From: Rhizobium sp. CSW-27
GTDB lineage: Bacteria > Pseudomonadota > Alphaproteobacteria > Rhizobiales > Rhizobiaceae
Direction of reading: 5' to 3'
Assembly: GCF_018760785.1 (NCBI RefSeq)
Contig: NZ_JAHHZO010000002.1
Coordinates: forward strand, 248,001 to 312,000
Length of the DNA stretch: 64,000 nt
This document shows, in pieces, positions 45,357-55,200 of this stretch. The position numbers and the translations under genes were made by a program. The notes under the pieces are model-generated. The model saw only the letters and a list, made by a program, of their open reading frames with translations, had not been told where the DNA came from and did no database searches. Numbering within the stretch: position 1 is the stretch's first letter; each line of letters begins with the position of its first letter.

Positions 45357-46079
45357 ATGGATGCGAAGCTTCCTATCTCTTTGCGCATGAGACACGCGAT
45401 CATCACAGGCGGTGCCGGCCTCATCGGCACGGGGATCTGCCGGGCCTTGTCGGAGGCCGGCTGGAAGGTGGCGTCCTTCGACATGAAGGATACGGCCGAG
45501 GATCTGCAGGCAGAGGGTGTGCGGCACATCTTTTGCGATGTCGGCGACGAAGCCTCGGTTGCAGGGGCCTTTGCCGAACTCGGCTGGGAACGCCTCGATC
45601 TGCTCGTCAACAATGCCGGCGTCGCCGGGCCGGCGAATGGGCCGATCCAGGATCTGTCGCTCGACGACTGGCGGCGCGTTACCGACAGCCATCTGACGGC
45701 GGCCTTCCTGATGACCCGTTCGGCGGTGCCGCTGATGGGTGAGGGGGCCAGCATCGTCAACATGGCCTCTACCCGCGCCTTCATGTCCGAGCCGCAGACG
45801 GAAGCCTATGCGGCGGCCAAGGGCGGGCTTGTGGCGCTCACCCATGCGCTGGCGATCAGCCTCGGACCGACGATCCGCGTCAATGCCATCGCGCCGGGCT
45901 GGATATCCGGTGACGGGGAACTCCGGCCGGAGGATCACGCGCAGCACCCCACCGGCCGGGTGGGCCGCCCGCAGGATGTCGCGGAGGCGGTGCTCTATCT
46001 TGCCGGTGCCGGATTCATGACCGGAGAGGTTCTGGTGCTCGACGGCGGCATGACCAAGAAGATGATCTACGCGGCATAG
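45357..46079 (+). CDS. Short-chain dehydrogenase/reductase
   Basis: 240 aa. NAD(P)-binding TGGAGLIG, NNAGVAGPA, and catalytic YxxxK in EAYAAAKGG with Ser in STRAFMS. Starts possible at 45357 or, 10 residues later, 45387 (MRHAIITGG); neither has a strong RBS. Probably co-transcribed with the serine hydrolase. Substrate unknown. Confidence 0.9.
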   Translation: MDAKLPISLRMRHAIITGGAGLIGTGICRALSEAGWKVASFDMKDTAEDLQAEGVRHIFCDVGDEASVAGAFAELGWERLDLLVNNAGVAGPANGPIQDLSLDDWRRVTDSHLTAAFLMTRSAVPLMGEGASIVNMASTRAFMSEPQTEAYAAAKGGLVALTHALAISLGPTIRVNAIAPGWISGDGELRPEDHAQHPTGRVGRPQDVAEAVLYLAGAGFMTGEVLVLDGGMTKKMIYAA

Positions 46080-46104
46080 CGGGCGTCTTGAGCGTCGGGG
46101 GCGG

Positions 46105-46323
46105 CCCCCTCTGGCTGCCGCCATCTCCCCCACAAGGGGGGAGACCGCAGAACGGCAGGACCTTCGCCCAGTCAGCGGAGTCTGGGATCACAACAGTTGG
46201 AGGTTATTCCCTCACCTTCACCGCTTGACAGGTATCTGTCAGCGCGCGTGTTGAGACGGGGCAGGGAGCAGGCTCCATCCGTCTCCCCCCCTTGTGGGGG
46301 AGATGGCGGCAGCCAGAGGGGGA
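46105..46323. repeat. Inverted pair of RIME-like repeats
   Basis: A 38-42 nt block containing CTGGCTGCCGCCATCTCC occurs at 46105-46143 and, reversed, at 46282-46323. The two would pair across about 140 nt. The same block is at 20625-20667. The gap between the convergent SDR and WD40 genes holds nothing else I can support. Confidence 0.82.
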
Positions 46324-46377
46324 AGCTCCGCCCGAACAGGCCCCGAATGGCAATTCTACCCAACAGCCGAATTGCCG

Positions 46378-47364
46378 TTACGCCGAAATGTCGATCACGC
46401 CGCAATCGCCGGCTTCGGAGCCGAAAGCGACGAGCTTGCCGTTGCCGCTCCAGCTCATCGATGTGATAGCGCCCTTGCCGGGGCGGCGCAGCAGCGCTTC
46501 CTTGCCGTCGCCCACCCGGACCCCGAGAATCATGCCGTCGATGAAGCCGATGGCGAGCACCTCTTCCACCGGATGGAAGGCGACACAGGTCGCGAGAATA
46601 TTGGCGCGGGTGCCAAGCTCCAGCGGTGCCTTGCCCATCGGGCCGTCCTTGGCCGAGAACGGCCAGACGATGGCGGCCGGCGCCCCGGAGGTGGCAAGCC
46701 ACTTGCCCTTGGGCGACCAGGAATAGGATTTCACCTTGGCCGGATAGCCGGTCATGCGCATGTGGCGCGCTTCGCCGGCCTTGCCGTCCAGCTTCCAGCC
46801 GTGCAGCGCGTTTTCCTGCATGGTGGTGACGAGGAAACGGCCATCCGGCGAGAAGGTCACGCCGGTATGGGCGCCCTTCCAGTCCAGATCGGCGGCGGGC
46901 AGCTGGGTGTTGACCCAGTGCAGCGAGACGCCGTTATAACGGGCGGCCGCAATGCGCAGGCCCTTCGGCGCAAAGGCCAGCGCCTCCACCGTGCGTTCCT
47001 CTGCGAATTCCTTCACCGTTCCGTCGGCAAGAACCACGACGCTCGACTTGCCGTGCGCATAGGCAACCGCACCCTGCGGGCCGCCGGCCACGACATTGAT
47101 CCACTTTCGCGGCGCGTCGGCGATCTGCGTCGTGCTGCCGTCGGCGGCAATGCGCATCACCCGGCCGTCTTCGCCGCCGGTCAGCAACGAGGCACTGAAG
47201 GGGTCCTTGATGCAGGTCAGCAGGCCGTTATGCGCTTCGGTGACCTTCTCGCCGCCATCCAGGCGGCGGATCTCTCCGGCAGCGGTGGCAAAGAAGGGGG
47301 TGTCGCCGAGGAAGTGAACCGCGACGACATGGCCCTCCAGATCCAGGGGAGCAACCGTCGGCAT
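46378..47364 (-). CDS. WD40 repeat protein co-encoded with the CobW GTPase
   Basis: 328 aa beta-propeller with repeated WD-like units (VVAVHFLGDTPFFATAAG; VTFSPDGRFLVTTMQ; SYSWSPKGKWLATSG; TSMSWSGNGKLVAFGSEAG). No signal peptide. Its start codon shares one base with the GTPase stop (TGATG), so translation is coupled. The context suggests a scaffold for zinc allocation; function itself is unknown. Confidence 0.88.
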   Translation of the reverse strand: MPTVAPLDLEGHVVAVHFLGDTPFFATAAGEIRRLDGGEKVTEAHNGLLTCIKDPFSASLLTGGEDGRVMRIAADGSTTQIADAPRKWINVVAGGPQGAVAYAHGKSSVVVLADGTVKEFAEERTVEALAFAPKGLRIAAARYNGVSLHWVNTQLPAADLDWKGAHTGVTFSPDGRFLVTTMQENALHGWKLDGKAGEARHMRMTGYPAKVKSYSWSPKGKWLATSGAPAAIVWPFSAKDGPMGKAPLELGTRANILATCVAFHPVEEVLAIGFIDGMILGVRVGDGKEALLRRPGKGAITSMSWSGNGKLVAFGSEAGDCGVIDISA

Positions 47365-48479
47365 CAGGTCTGGTCTGCCTGGCAGGCGAGGAAGCTCTTT
47401 TCGATCTTCTCGCGGTCGAGGTCGCGGCCGATAAAGACGAGGCGGCTTTCGCGCTTCTCGCCGTCCTTCCACGGGCGCTGGTGATCGCCCTCGATGATCA
47501 TGTGCACGCCCTGCACGACGTAGCGCTCCTCGTCGCCCTTGAAGGCGATGATGCCCTTGAGGCGCAGAATGTTCGGGCCGTCCGTCTGGGTGACCTTCTG
47601 GATCCAGGGGAAGAAGCGATCCGGATTCATCTCGCCGCCGCGCAGCGAGATCGACTTCACCGTCACGTCATGGATTGCAGAGGGCGCCGCATGGTGATGG
47701 TGGTCGTGCCCGTGGTCATGGTGATGATCATGGTCGTGATGGTGGTGATCATGATCATGGTGGTCGTGATCGTGGTGGTGATGGTCGCAATCCGGGCCGC
47801 AGACATGATCCTCGTGGCCATGTTCGAGGAAATGCGGATCGTTTTCCAGCGCGCGCTCCAGGTTGAAAGCGCCCTGATCCAGCACGCGGGCAAGATCGAC
47901 ACCCGAGCGGGTGGTCTTGTAGATGCGGGCGGTCGGGTTGATGGCGCGGACGATCTCCTCGATCGTCGCCAGTTCCTCCGGCGTCACGAGATCGGTCTTG
48001 TTGACCACGACCACATCGGCAAACGCGATCTGGTCCTCGGCCTCGCGGCTGTCCTTCAGGCGCAGCGGCAGGTGCTTGGCATCGACGAGCGCCACGACCG
48101 CATCGAGTTCGGTCTTGGAGCGGACATCGTCATCCATGAAGAAGGTCTGGGCGACCGGCACCGGATCGGCAAGGCCGGTGGTTTCCACGATGATGCCGTC
48201 GAAACGGCCGGGGCGGCGCATCAGGCCTTCCACGACGCGGATCAGGTCGCCACGCACCGTGCAGCACACGCAGCCATTGTTCATTTCGTAGATTTCCTCG
48301 TCCGACTCGACGATCAGGTCGTTGTCGATGCCGATCTCGCCGAACTCGTTGACGATGACGGCGTATTTCTTGCCGTGGCTTTCGGAGAGAATACGGTTCA
48401 GCAGCGTCGTCTTGCCGGCGCCGAGATAGCCGGTCAGAACGGTCACGGGAATGGGCTTATGGGGGGCGGTATCGGCCAT
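47364..48479 (-). CDS. CobW/COG0523-family GTP-dependent zinc metallochaperone
   Basis: 371 aa. P-loop [15 protein letters not shown] (~15-29), the CxCC metal-binding motif [12 protein letters not shown] (~70) and GTPase elements NKTD. A His/Asp-rich linker of about 40 residues (encoded at ~47690-47810) precedes the C-terminal CobW_C domain. It is likely to deliver zinc during limitation. A TTATA-TGT-TATAA dyad 91-103 nt upstream resembles an alphaproteobacterial Zur site. A Co/cobalamin role is less likely: no cob genes are nearby. Confidence 0.92.
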   Translation of the reverse strand: MADTAPHKPIPVTVLTGYLGAGKTTLLNRILSESHGKKYAVIVNEFGEIGIDNDLIVESDEEIYEMNNGCVCCTVRGDLIRVVEGLMRRPGRFDGIIVETTGLADPVPVAQTFFMDDDVRSKTELDAVVALVDAKHLPLRLKDSREAEDQIAFADVVVVNKTDLVTPEELATIEEIVRAINPTARIYKTTRSGVDLARVLDQGAFNLERALENDPHFLEHGHEDHVCGPDCDHHHHDHDHHDHDHHHHDHDHHHDHGHDHHHHAAPSAIHDVTVKSISLRGGEMNPDRFFPWIQKVTQTDGPNILRLKGIIAFKGDEERYVVQGVHMIIEGDHQRPWKDGEKRESRLVFIGRDLDREKIEKSFLACQADQT

Positions 48480-48569
48480 GGGAACCTCCGGGAGTGGGTG
48501 CGCTCGACGAATGGAGCGGCAGCGGTTGGCGATCATATAAGGCCAACGCCGCGGCAGTTCAAAGGGCAA

Positions 48570-48582
48570 TTATATGTTATAA
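48570..48582. promoter_or_regulatory. Candidate Zur-type operator (TTATATGTTATAA)
   Basis: AT-rich dyad (arms TTATA / TATAA) in the 105-nt gap before the CobW gene, in an otherwise GC-rich region. Resembles the GTTATA-N-TATAAC core of Zur boxes only partly. Confidence 0.4.
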
Positions 48583-48584
48583 GA

Positions 48585-48983
48585 TCACGGCTGGGCAAAC
48601 GCCAGGGCGGAGACGATAGCGGTCTTTGCGAAGTCATCGCCGATGTAAAGCAGCGGGCAGCCGAATTCCCTGGCGGTCGCATAGGCGAAGCAATCGCCGA
48701 AGTTGAGGCTGGCGGGATGAATACCCTTGCCCCAGCAGGAATAGACGGCAGAGATGAGCCGTGATCTTTCCTCCGTGACTGGTACGATCTCTGAAATCGA
48801 GGCAGCGACAATCCTGTCGAGATCCTCGATTCTGCCGCTAGAATGGGCCACGATGCGCGCCTCCACCAATGTCCCCGCCGATATGATGGCGCAAGGCGCC
48901 GCTGTCAGGATTGCAGCACACCGGTCTCCGAGTGGTTCCTGCTTGATGATTGCAATCAGCGCAGAGGTATCGACGACGAACAT
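48585..48983 (-). CDS. PIN-domain ribonuclease toxin (VapC type)
   Basis: 132 aa. All four conserved acidic residues of the active site are present: Asp5 (FVVDTSAL), Glu41 (TLVEARI), Asp97 (NFGDCFAYA) and Asp116/117 (YIGDDFA). It would cleave RNA with Mg2+. It overlaps the antitoxin reading frame by 28 nt. The partner antitoxin is frameshifted, which makes an apparently active toxin here unexpected. Confidence 0.93.
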   Translation of the reverse strand: MFVVDTSALIAIIKQEPLGDRCAAILTAAPCAIISAGTLVEARIVAHSSGRIEDLDRIVAASISEIVPVTEERSRLISAVYSCWGKGIHPASLNFGDCFAYATAREFGCPLLYIGDDFAKTAIVSALAFAQP

Positions 48984-49244
48984 TTCGGCAGGCCGAACTC
49001 GTCGTAGAGAAAGTCCTGGCTCCGTGCGGCATCGGTGTCAAACGCAGAGGACCATGCTGGCGGCTTGTTGCGGATCTCGTCAAACACCTTCTTTCTCTCT
49101 TCCGGAGGCAGAGGTGTCCGTGCGAGGGGCACCAACCGGAATGCCGGTCGGCCATTTTCAGTCAGCACGATTTCCTCGCCCCGATCGGCACGCTCTGGGT
49201 CAGCTCCGTTAAGCGCTCCGCTGTTCCGCTACCGATATGCGCAT
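48956..49244 (-). pseudogene. Frameshifted Phd/VapB-type antitoxin
   Basis: A start at ATG 49244 with AAGGA eight nt upstream gives MRISVAEQRSA, typical of Phd/VapB N-termini, then TAA at 49211-49209. The rest of the protein continues in another frame (RADRGEEIVLTENGRPAFRLVPL, quoted in parts; tail ARSQDFLYDEFGLPK). 289 nt is not a multiple of three, so one base is in excess. An internal GTG at 49168 with GAGGAA upstream could still make a 70-residue C-terminal, toxin-binding fragment lacking the DNA-binding half. Confidence 0.8.
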
Positions 49245-49365
49245 GACAGGTTTCCTTGGTGGTTCTCGGCATATTATCAGTGAAATAGGCTGTAACTGCA
49301 ACCAATTCGCCCCGATGTCGTGCCTTCATGAGAGTGTGAACTCGCCAGCTTTCCGTGGTTGCTGA

Positions 49366-50163
49366 TCATGTCTTGCTCAGCGTTCTCACATCGAACCGAT
49401 GCACGTCGTCCAGCAATTCCAGAATGCCGGTGACAGCATGCGCGACCAGCGCCTCGCCGCGTTCGGCGGTCGCCGCAGAAGCGTTGCCGGCGACTCCCAG
49501 CGGGTTGAGATCGGTCATCTTCCAGCCGAAGGCATGCGGACCATAGGCGCGCAGATGCTTGAAGTTTTGAGCAAAGTCCGACTGGCGCGACGAGAAGGCG
49601 GCGGCTTTCGACATATCCACCCTCTCCGGCCACAGTGCCAGCATCACCGAGGTCTCGATGTCGCCGCCATGAATGTCGATTGCCTTGTCTTGCGGGCCTA
49701 TCCAGCCTTCCGGCTGGCCGAACCGGGTCCAGCTGGTGGCGACAGCCAGCATGTCGAAGCGCACGCGGGCTTCGGTCGCCACGATGGTCATCAGCGGTGC
49801 ATTGCCGCCATGGGCGTTCAGCATCACCAGCTTGCGGATGCCGAGTTCCGAAAGGCTTTCGGCAATCGCAAGCCAGCGGTTGACGGCCTGCGCGAAGCTG
49901 AGCGTGCGGGTGCCTGCCACATCCATGTGCTCGATGGAATAGCCGATGCGCTCCACCGGCAGGAAGGTGACCGGCAGGTGCTGCGGCTTTGCCGCGATCA
50001 ACCGCGCCACCAGGCCAGCGGCGATCAGGCTGTCGGTCTCGAAGGGCAGGTGCGGGCCGTGCTGCTCGTGCGCGCCAAGCGGCAGGACGGCGATCCAGTC
50101 GGCCCGGTCGTCCGGCGTCAGCTGGCGGTCGTTGTCGTCGAAGCGGGGGCTGGGCAACGGCAT
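49366..50163 (-). CDS. Creatininase-family amidohydrolase
   Basis: 265 aa. Metal ligands of the family are visible in LPLGAHEQHGPHLPFETDSLIA and the signature LNAHGGNAP. Members include creatininase, MftE and riboflavin/F420 amidases; the reaction here is not assignable. The start at 50163 is the family-like one; the long upstream extension is Ser/Phe-rich. Divergent from MarR. Confidence 0.88.
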   Translation of the reverse strand: MPLPSPRFDDNDRQLTPDDRADWIAVLPLGAHEQHGPHLPFETDSLIAAGLVARLIAAKPQHLPVTFLPVERIGYSIEHMDVAGTRTLSFAQAVNRWLAIAESLSELGIRKLVMLNAHGGNAPLMTIVATEARVRFDMLAVATSWTRFGQPEGWIGPQDKAIDIHGGDIETSVMLALWPERVDMSKAAAFSSRQSDFAQNFKHLRAYGPHAFGWKMTDLNPLGVAGNASAATAERGEALVAHAVTGILELLDDVHRFDVRTLSKT

Positions 50164-50251
50164 CTGGCGGTCATGTCCTGCATTCGCTATGGATGGGCAT
50201 AGGGACAGCATATAGCGGTCCAGGGCATGGCGGAAAACCCGGGCGGAGCGA

Positions 50252-50764
50252 ATGAGCAAGAAGAAGGGCGACAAGAAGGACGAGAAGAAGGACAAGGGCG
50301 CCCGGAAGAAGGAACCCGTTTCCGCTGGCGAACTGGCACCGGTGCTGACACAGGCGGCCCGCTCGCTGCGCACGGCCCTGTCACGCAATCTCGCCGATGG
50401 CGGGCTCTATGCCGGGCAGGACGGCGTCATTCTTCAGCTGTCGCAGGAACCGGGGCTCACGCCCGGCCAGCTGGCCCAGCGCCTCGGGGTGAAGGCTCCC
50501 ACCATGACCCGGACGGTCGGGCGCATGGAGGCGCAGGGCTTTCTCGAGCGCAAGCCGGATGGCAGCGACGGGCGCCTGATCAAGGTGCATCTGACCGAGA
50601 CGGGGCGCCAGAGCGTCGAGCGCATTCACCGGGCGATCGATGATAGCAGCCAGCTGGCGCTGCAGGGCTTTTCCGACAAGGAAGTGCGCACGCTTCTGAA
50701 GCTCCTCAAGGCGCTGGACCGCAACCTGCATGGCCTGGAGGGGCCGGAGCCGGAGGAAGATTGA
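50252..50764 (+). CDS. MarR family regulator with Lys-rich N-terminal tail
   Basis: 170 aa, GGGCGGAG upstream. Winged HTH (TPGQLAQRLGVKAPTMTRTVGRME, in part LGVKAPTMTRTV). The first ~22 residues are half Lys/Asp/Glu (MSKKKGDKKDEKKDKGARKK), an atypical charged tail that may add nonspecific DNA contact. It is divergent from the creatininase-family gene, with 88 nt between them. Target and ligand unknown. Confidence 0.9.
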   Translation: MSKKKGDKKDEKKDKGARKKEPVSAGELAPVLTQAARSLRTALSRNLADGGLYAGQDGVILQLSQEPGLTPGQLAQRLGVKAPTMTRTVGRMEAQGFLERKPDGSDGRLIKVHLTETGRQSVERIHRAIDDSSQLALQGFSDKEVRTLLKLLKALDRNLHGLEGPEPEED

Positions 50765-50825
50765 GCCGTCTTGCCCGCGCCTTTCAAATCGTGACGCAAT
50801 TGTGACGAAGGATTGCCTCCTCTGA

Positions 50826-50849
50826 TTAAACTGTTTAAATAAAATTTAA
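50826..50849. promoter_or_regulatory. Overlapping AT-rich dyads before lacI (TTAAACTGTTTAA; TTAAATAAAATTTAA)
   Basis: Two overlapping perfect dyads (arms TTAAAC/GTTTAA and TTAAAT/ATTTAA), 33-56 nt before the GTG start of the LacI gene in a GC-rich background. Likely an operator and/or promoter -10 region. Confidence 0.5.
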
Positions 50850-50881
50850 GAACAGCAGGACGGATCCACCAGGGAGGGGTC

Positions 50882-51904
50882 GTGGTTCAAAAGGTCAAGC
50901 TTTCCACCATCGCCGAAAGCCTCGGGCTTTCGACGGCAACCATTTCGCTCGCCCTGCGCGACAGCCCGCTGGTGGCGGTCGACACGCGCGAGAAGATCAA
51001 GGAGCAGGCGCGCGCGCTCGGCTATATCTACAATCGCCGGGCCGCCAGTCTCAGAACCTCGCGCTCCGGCATCATCGGCGTCGTTGTGCACGACATCATG
51101 AACCCGTTCTACGGCGAAATCCTGAAAGCCATCGAAAGCGAACTGGACCGCAGCCGCCACACCTTCATCCTGTCCAATCATTATGATTCGGTCGACAAGC
51201 AGCGCACCTTCATCGAGACGCTGCTGCAGCTTGGCGGCGATGGCGTGATCATGTCGCCGGCGATCGGCACGCCGCTGGAGGATGTGAAGCTTGCGGAAGC
51301 CAATGGCATGCCGGCCATCCTCGTGGCCCGTTCCATGGATGGCGTCGACCTGCCGACCTATCGCGGCGATGATTCCTACGGCATTTCGCTCGCCACCAAC
51401 CACCTGATCGGGCTCGGGCATCGCACCATCGCGATGATCGGCGGCACCGACCAGACGTCGACCGGCCGAGACCGCTACCAGGGCTATGTCAACGCGCTGC
51501 GCAAGGCGGGCATCGAGGTGGATCCGAACCTGCGCATTCCCGGTCCGCGCTCCAAGCAGGGCGGCTTCGAGGCGGCGGTCAACTTCCTCTCGCTGCCGCA
51601 GAAGCCGACGGCCGCTGTCTGCTGGAACGATCTGGTCGCCATCGGCCTGATGAACGGCATCGCGCGCGCAGGCCTGCAGCCGGGTCGCGACATTTCTGTG
51701 ACGGGCTATGACGATCTGGAGGAGGCCTCCATCGCCACGCCGGCGCTCACCACCGTCTGGAACGGCCAGACGGAGGTTGGACGTCTTGCCGCGCGCGCAC
51801 TTCTGGATAGATTGGCAGGAAGCCACGAACCCGATGGCATCCACCTCATCAAGCCCGAAATGCGCATCCGGCAGTCCACCGGGCCCTGCCATCCCCGCGC
51901 CTGA
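50882..51904 (+). CDS. LacI-family regulator
   Basis: 340 aa from a GTG start with GGGAGGGG upstream. HTH: KLSTIAESLGLSTATISLALR. Effector domain follows (GIIGVVVHDIMNPFYGEIL). It precedes the 2-hydroxyacid dehydrogenase gene by 17 nt, so it probably controls that operon and itself through the AT-rich dyads upstream. Confidence 0.9.
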   Translation: MVQKVKLSTIAESLGLSTATISLALRDSPLVAVDTREKIKEQARALGYIYNRRAASLRTSRSGIIGVVVHDIMNPFYGEILKAIESELDRSRHTFILSNHYDSVDKQRTFIETLLQLGGDGVIMSPAIGTPLEDVKLAEANGMPAILVARSMDGVDLPTYRGDDSYGISLATNHLIGLGHRTIAMIGGTDQTSTGRDRYQGYVNALRKAGIEVDPNLRIPGPRSKQGGFEAAVNFLSLPQKPTAAVCWNDLVAIGLMNGIARAGLQPGRDISVTGYDDLEEASIATPALTTVWNGQTEVGRLAARALLDRLAGSHEPDGIHLIKPEMRIRQSTGPCHPRA

Positions 51905-51921
51905 CACGACAGGATAGACAG

Positions 51922-52884
51922 ATGACCGATACCAAGATCACCGTGCTCGTTCCGGGCCGCATGCATCCGCGCGCTCTGGAACGCCTTCAGGCGGCCTTCG
52001 ACATCATCCAGACCGCAGCCGGTGCGGAAATGGACCTGTCAGACGAGCAGAAGGGCCGCATTCGCGGGGTGGCGACGCTGAACCGCATGCCGGCCGCCTG
52101 GATCGACCAGTTGCCGGCGCTCGAGGTGATCGCCAATTTCGGCGTCGGTTATGATGGTGTCGATGCCGGTCATGCGGGATCGAAGGGTATCCTCGTCACC
52201 AATACGCCGGACGTGCTGAACGACGAGGTGGCGGACACCACGATCGGCCTGCTGCTCAACACGGTGCGCCGGCTGCCCGTGGCCGAAAGCTGGCTGCGCG
52301 AGGGGCGCTGGGAAAAGGAAGGTCCTTTCCCGCTGACGCCGCTCTCGCTCAAGAACCGCCATGTCGGCCTTCTGGGGCTTGGCCGCATCGGGCTTGAGAT
52401 CGCCAAGCGGCTGGAACCTTTCAAGGTGAAGATCAGCTACCACACCCGCACGCCGCGCGACGGTGTGTCCTATACCTATGCCGCCTCGCTGATCGATCTG
52501 GCGCGCTCGGTCGATACGTTGATCTCGATCGTGCCGGCGACGCCCGAAACCCACAAGATCATCAATGCCGGGGTGCTCGAAGCGCTCGGGCCGAACGGCG
52601 TCTTCATCAATGTCGGCCGCGGCACCAGCGTGGACGAGGCGGCTCTTGAGGCGGCGCTGAAGGCCGGCACGATTGCCGCCGCCGGCCTCGATGTCTTCTA
52701 TCACGAACCGAAGGTGCCGGCGGGCCTGCTCGATCTGCCGAATGTCTCGCTGCTGCCGCATGTCGCCTCGGCATCCGTGCCGACGCGCAACGACATGGCC
52801 GATCTGGTGGTGGACAATCTGATCGGCTGGTTCACGGATGGCAAAGTGCTGACGCCGGTCGCGGAAACGCCGGTGAAGGGCTGA
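51922..52884 (+). CDS. D-isomer-specific 2-hydroxyacid dehydrogenase (GhrB/HPR-like)
   Basis: 320 aa. Nucleotide site LLGLGRIGLEIAKRL; catalytic triad Arg in NVGRGTSVDE, Glu in VFYHEPKV and His in LLPHVASAS. It reduces glyoxylate or hydroxypyruvate, or works as a sugar-acid dehydrogenase. Coupled to the LacI gene, which suggests induction by a sugar acid. Ends 3 nt from the convergent amidotransferase gene. Confidence 0.92.
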   Translation: MTDTKITVLVPGRMHPRALERLQAAFDIIQTAAGAEMDLSDEQKGRIRGVATLNRMPAAWIDQLPALEVIANFGVGYDGVDAGHAGSKGILVTNTPDVLNDEVADTTIGLLLNTVRRLPVAESWLREGRWEKEGPFPLTPLSLKNRHVGLLGLGRIGLEIAKRLEPFKVKISYHTRTPRDGVSYTYAASLIDLARSVDTLISIVPATPETHKIINAGVLEALGPNGVFINVGRGTSVDEAALEAALKAGTIAAAGLDVFYHEPKVPAGLLDLPNVSLLPHVASASVPTRNDMADLVVDNLIGWFTDGKVLTPVAETPVKG

Positions 52885-52887
52885 GCC

Positions 52888-53640
52888 TCAGCGGCGGGTC
52901 GCATAGGCCCGCACAGCCTCGCCGAAGGCCTCGAACAGGGCGCGGGATGGTGAATCCGTCTCCGCCCAGTATTCCGGATGCCATTGCACGCCCACCGCAA
53001 AGCCCTTGGCATTGATGACGGAAACCGCCTCGATCGTGCCGTCTGCGGCGGTTGCTTCCACCTGGAGGCGCGGTGCAGTCTCGGCAATCGCCTGGCGATG
53101 CAGCGAGTTGACCTGCACCTCGCCCGACAGACCGAGATGCCGCGCAATGCAGGAATTCTCCTGCACGAAGACCGGCTGGCGGATCGCATACATCTCGTCC
53201 CGGTTTTCCACCGGCGGCTTGCGGTGGTCCCAGATGCCGGGCTGTTCCTGGATCTCGCTTGCCAGCGTGCCGCCGAGCGCGACGTTGAGTTCCTGCAGGC
53301 CGCGGCAGATGGCCAGCAGCGGAATGCCGCGCTCGATCGCCTTGCGGATCAGCGGCAGGCTGGTCGCATCGCGGGCCGGATCGAAGGGGCCGTCTGCCTC
53401 GGTCGCGGCCTTGCCATAGAGCGAGGGGTGCACATTGCTTGCGGAGCCGGAAACCAGCACCCCATCGACCCGGTCGAGAACAGCGTCGAGATCGTGCCCT
53501 TCCTCAAGGGCCGGCACGATCAGCGGGATGACCTTCGCAACCTTTACCGCCGCATTGACATACTGCGTTTGCGCCGCGTGCCAGTCGGCCTTGTCGAGAT
53601 GACGAATATCGGCGGGAATGGCAATGATCGGGGCAGACAT
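52888..53640 (-). CDS. Class I glutamine amidotransferase-like gamma-glutamyl hydrolase (PuuD type)
   Basis: 250 aa peptidase C26 fold. Nucleophile Cys in LAICRGLQELN, and His/Glu in GVQWHPEYWA. The oxyanion strand SGSASNVHPSLYG fits. PuuD-like enzymes split gamma-glutamyl-GABA in putrescine breakdown, but no other puu genes are here. Confidence 0.9.
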   Translation of the reverse strand: MSAPIIAIPADIRHLDKADWHAAQTQYVNAAVKVAKVIPLIVPALEEGHDLDAVLDRVDGVLVSGSASNVHPSLYGKAATEADGPFDPARDATSLPLIRKAIERGIPLLAICRGLQELNVALGGTLASEIQEQPGIWDHRKPPVENRDEMYAIRQPVFVQENSCIARHLGLSGEVQVNSLHRQAIAETAPRLQVEATAADGTIEAVSVINAKGFAVGVQWHPEYWAETDSPSRALFEAFGEAVRAYATRR

Positions 53641-53862
53641 CGGGCTTCTCCAGAACGGGCGCCGCGTTCTTGATCCTCCGTGACAACCAAGTCAAGCGCC
53701 GAACGGTTGTGGCGGGAGGGTGCCGGCGGCCGGCAGAGCAGTGTCGCGCCGGCGCGTATCTTTCGAACAGGAAAGGCTTATTAGACGAAAGTAGCGGACA
53801 TTCGGAGGCGTTACCTGCGCAGGAATATTGTCCGCCTGCTTGCATGGCGTGTGTCGGCATGA

Positions 53863-55038
<1,176 letters not shown>

Positions 55039-55067
55039 GCCGTTTCGCCAGCTTTCGGCATTGCCAG

Positions 55068-55100
55068 GCCCCCGGCGTTCGTGAACGCCGGGGGCTTTTT
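55068..55100 (+). terminator. Terminator of the TRAP binding-protein gene
   Basis: Perfect 12-bp hairpin GCCCCCGGCGTT / AACGCCGGGGGC with a 4-nt loop, followed by TTTTT. Confidence 0.88.
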
Positions 55101-55141
55101 GTTGCCATCCCGGCCTCTGCGGAAGCGAGGGCCTGAACGAC

Positions 55142-55166
55142 AAAGCCCCGCAGGGTGCGGGGCTTT
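55142..55166 (-). terminator. Terminator of the TRAP membrane-subunit genes
   Basis: Hairpin AAAGCCCCGC / GCGGGGCTTT 35 nt beyond the large-permease stop; on the minus strand it ends TTTG. Works back-to-back with the terminator at 55068. Confidence 0.65.
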
Positions 55167-55200
55167 GCGATTGCAGTGCTGCGAAGGACGCAGACGGTTC

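Noticed and set aside
49192..49215. Programmed +1 frameshifting in the antitoxin
   Set aside because: The GCT-TAA-C context is not a known efficient slippery site, so a simple indel is more likely; kept only as an alternative.
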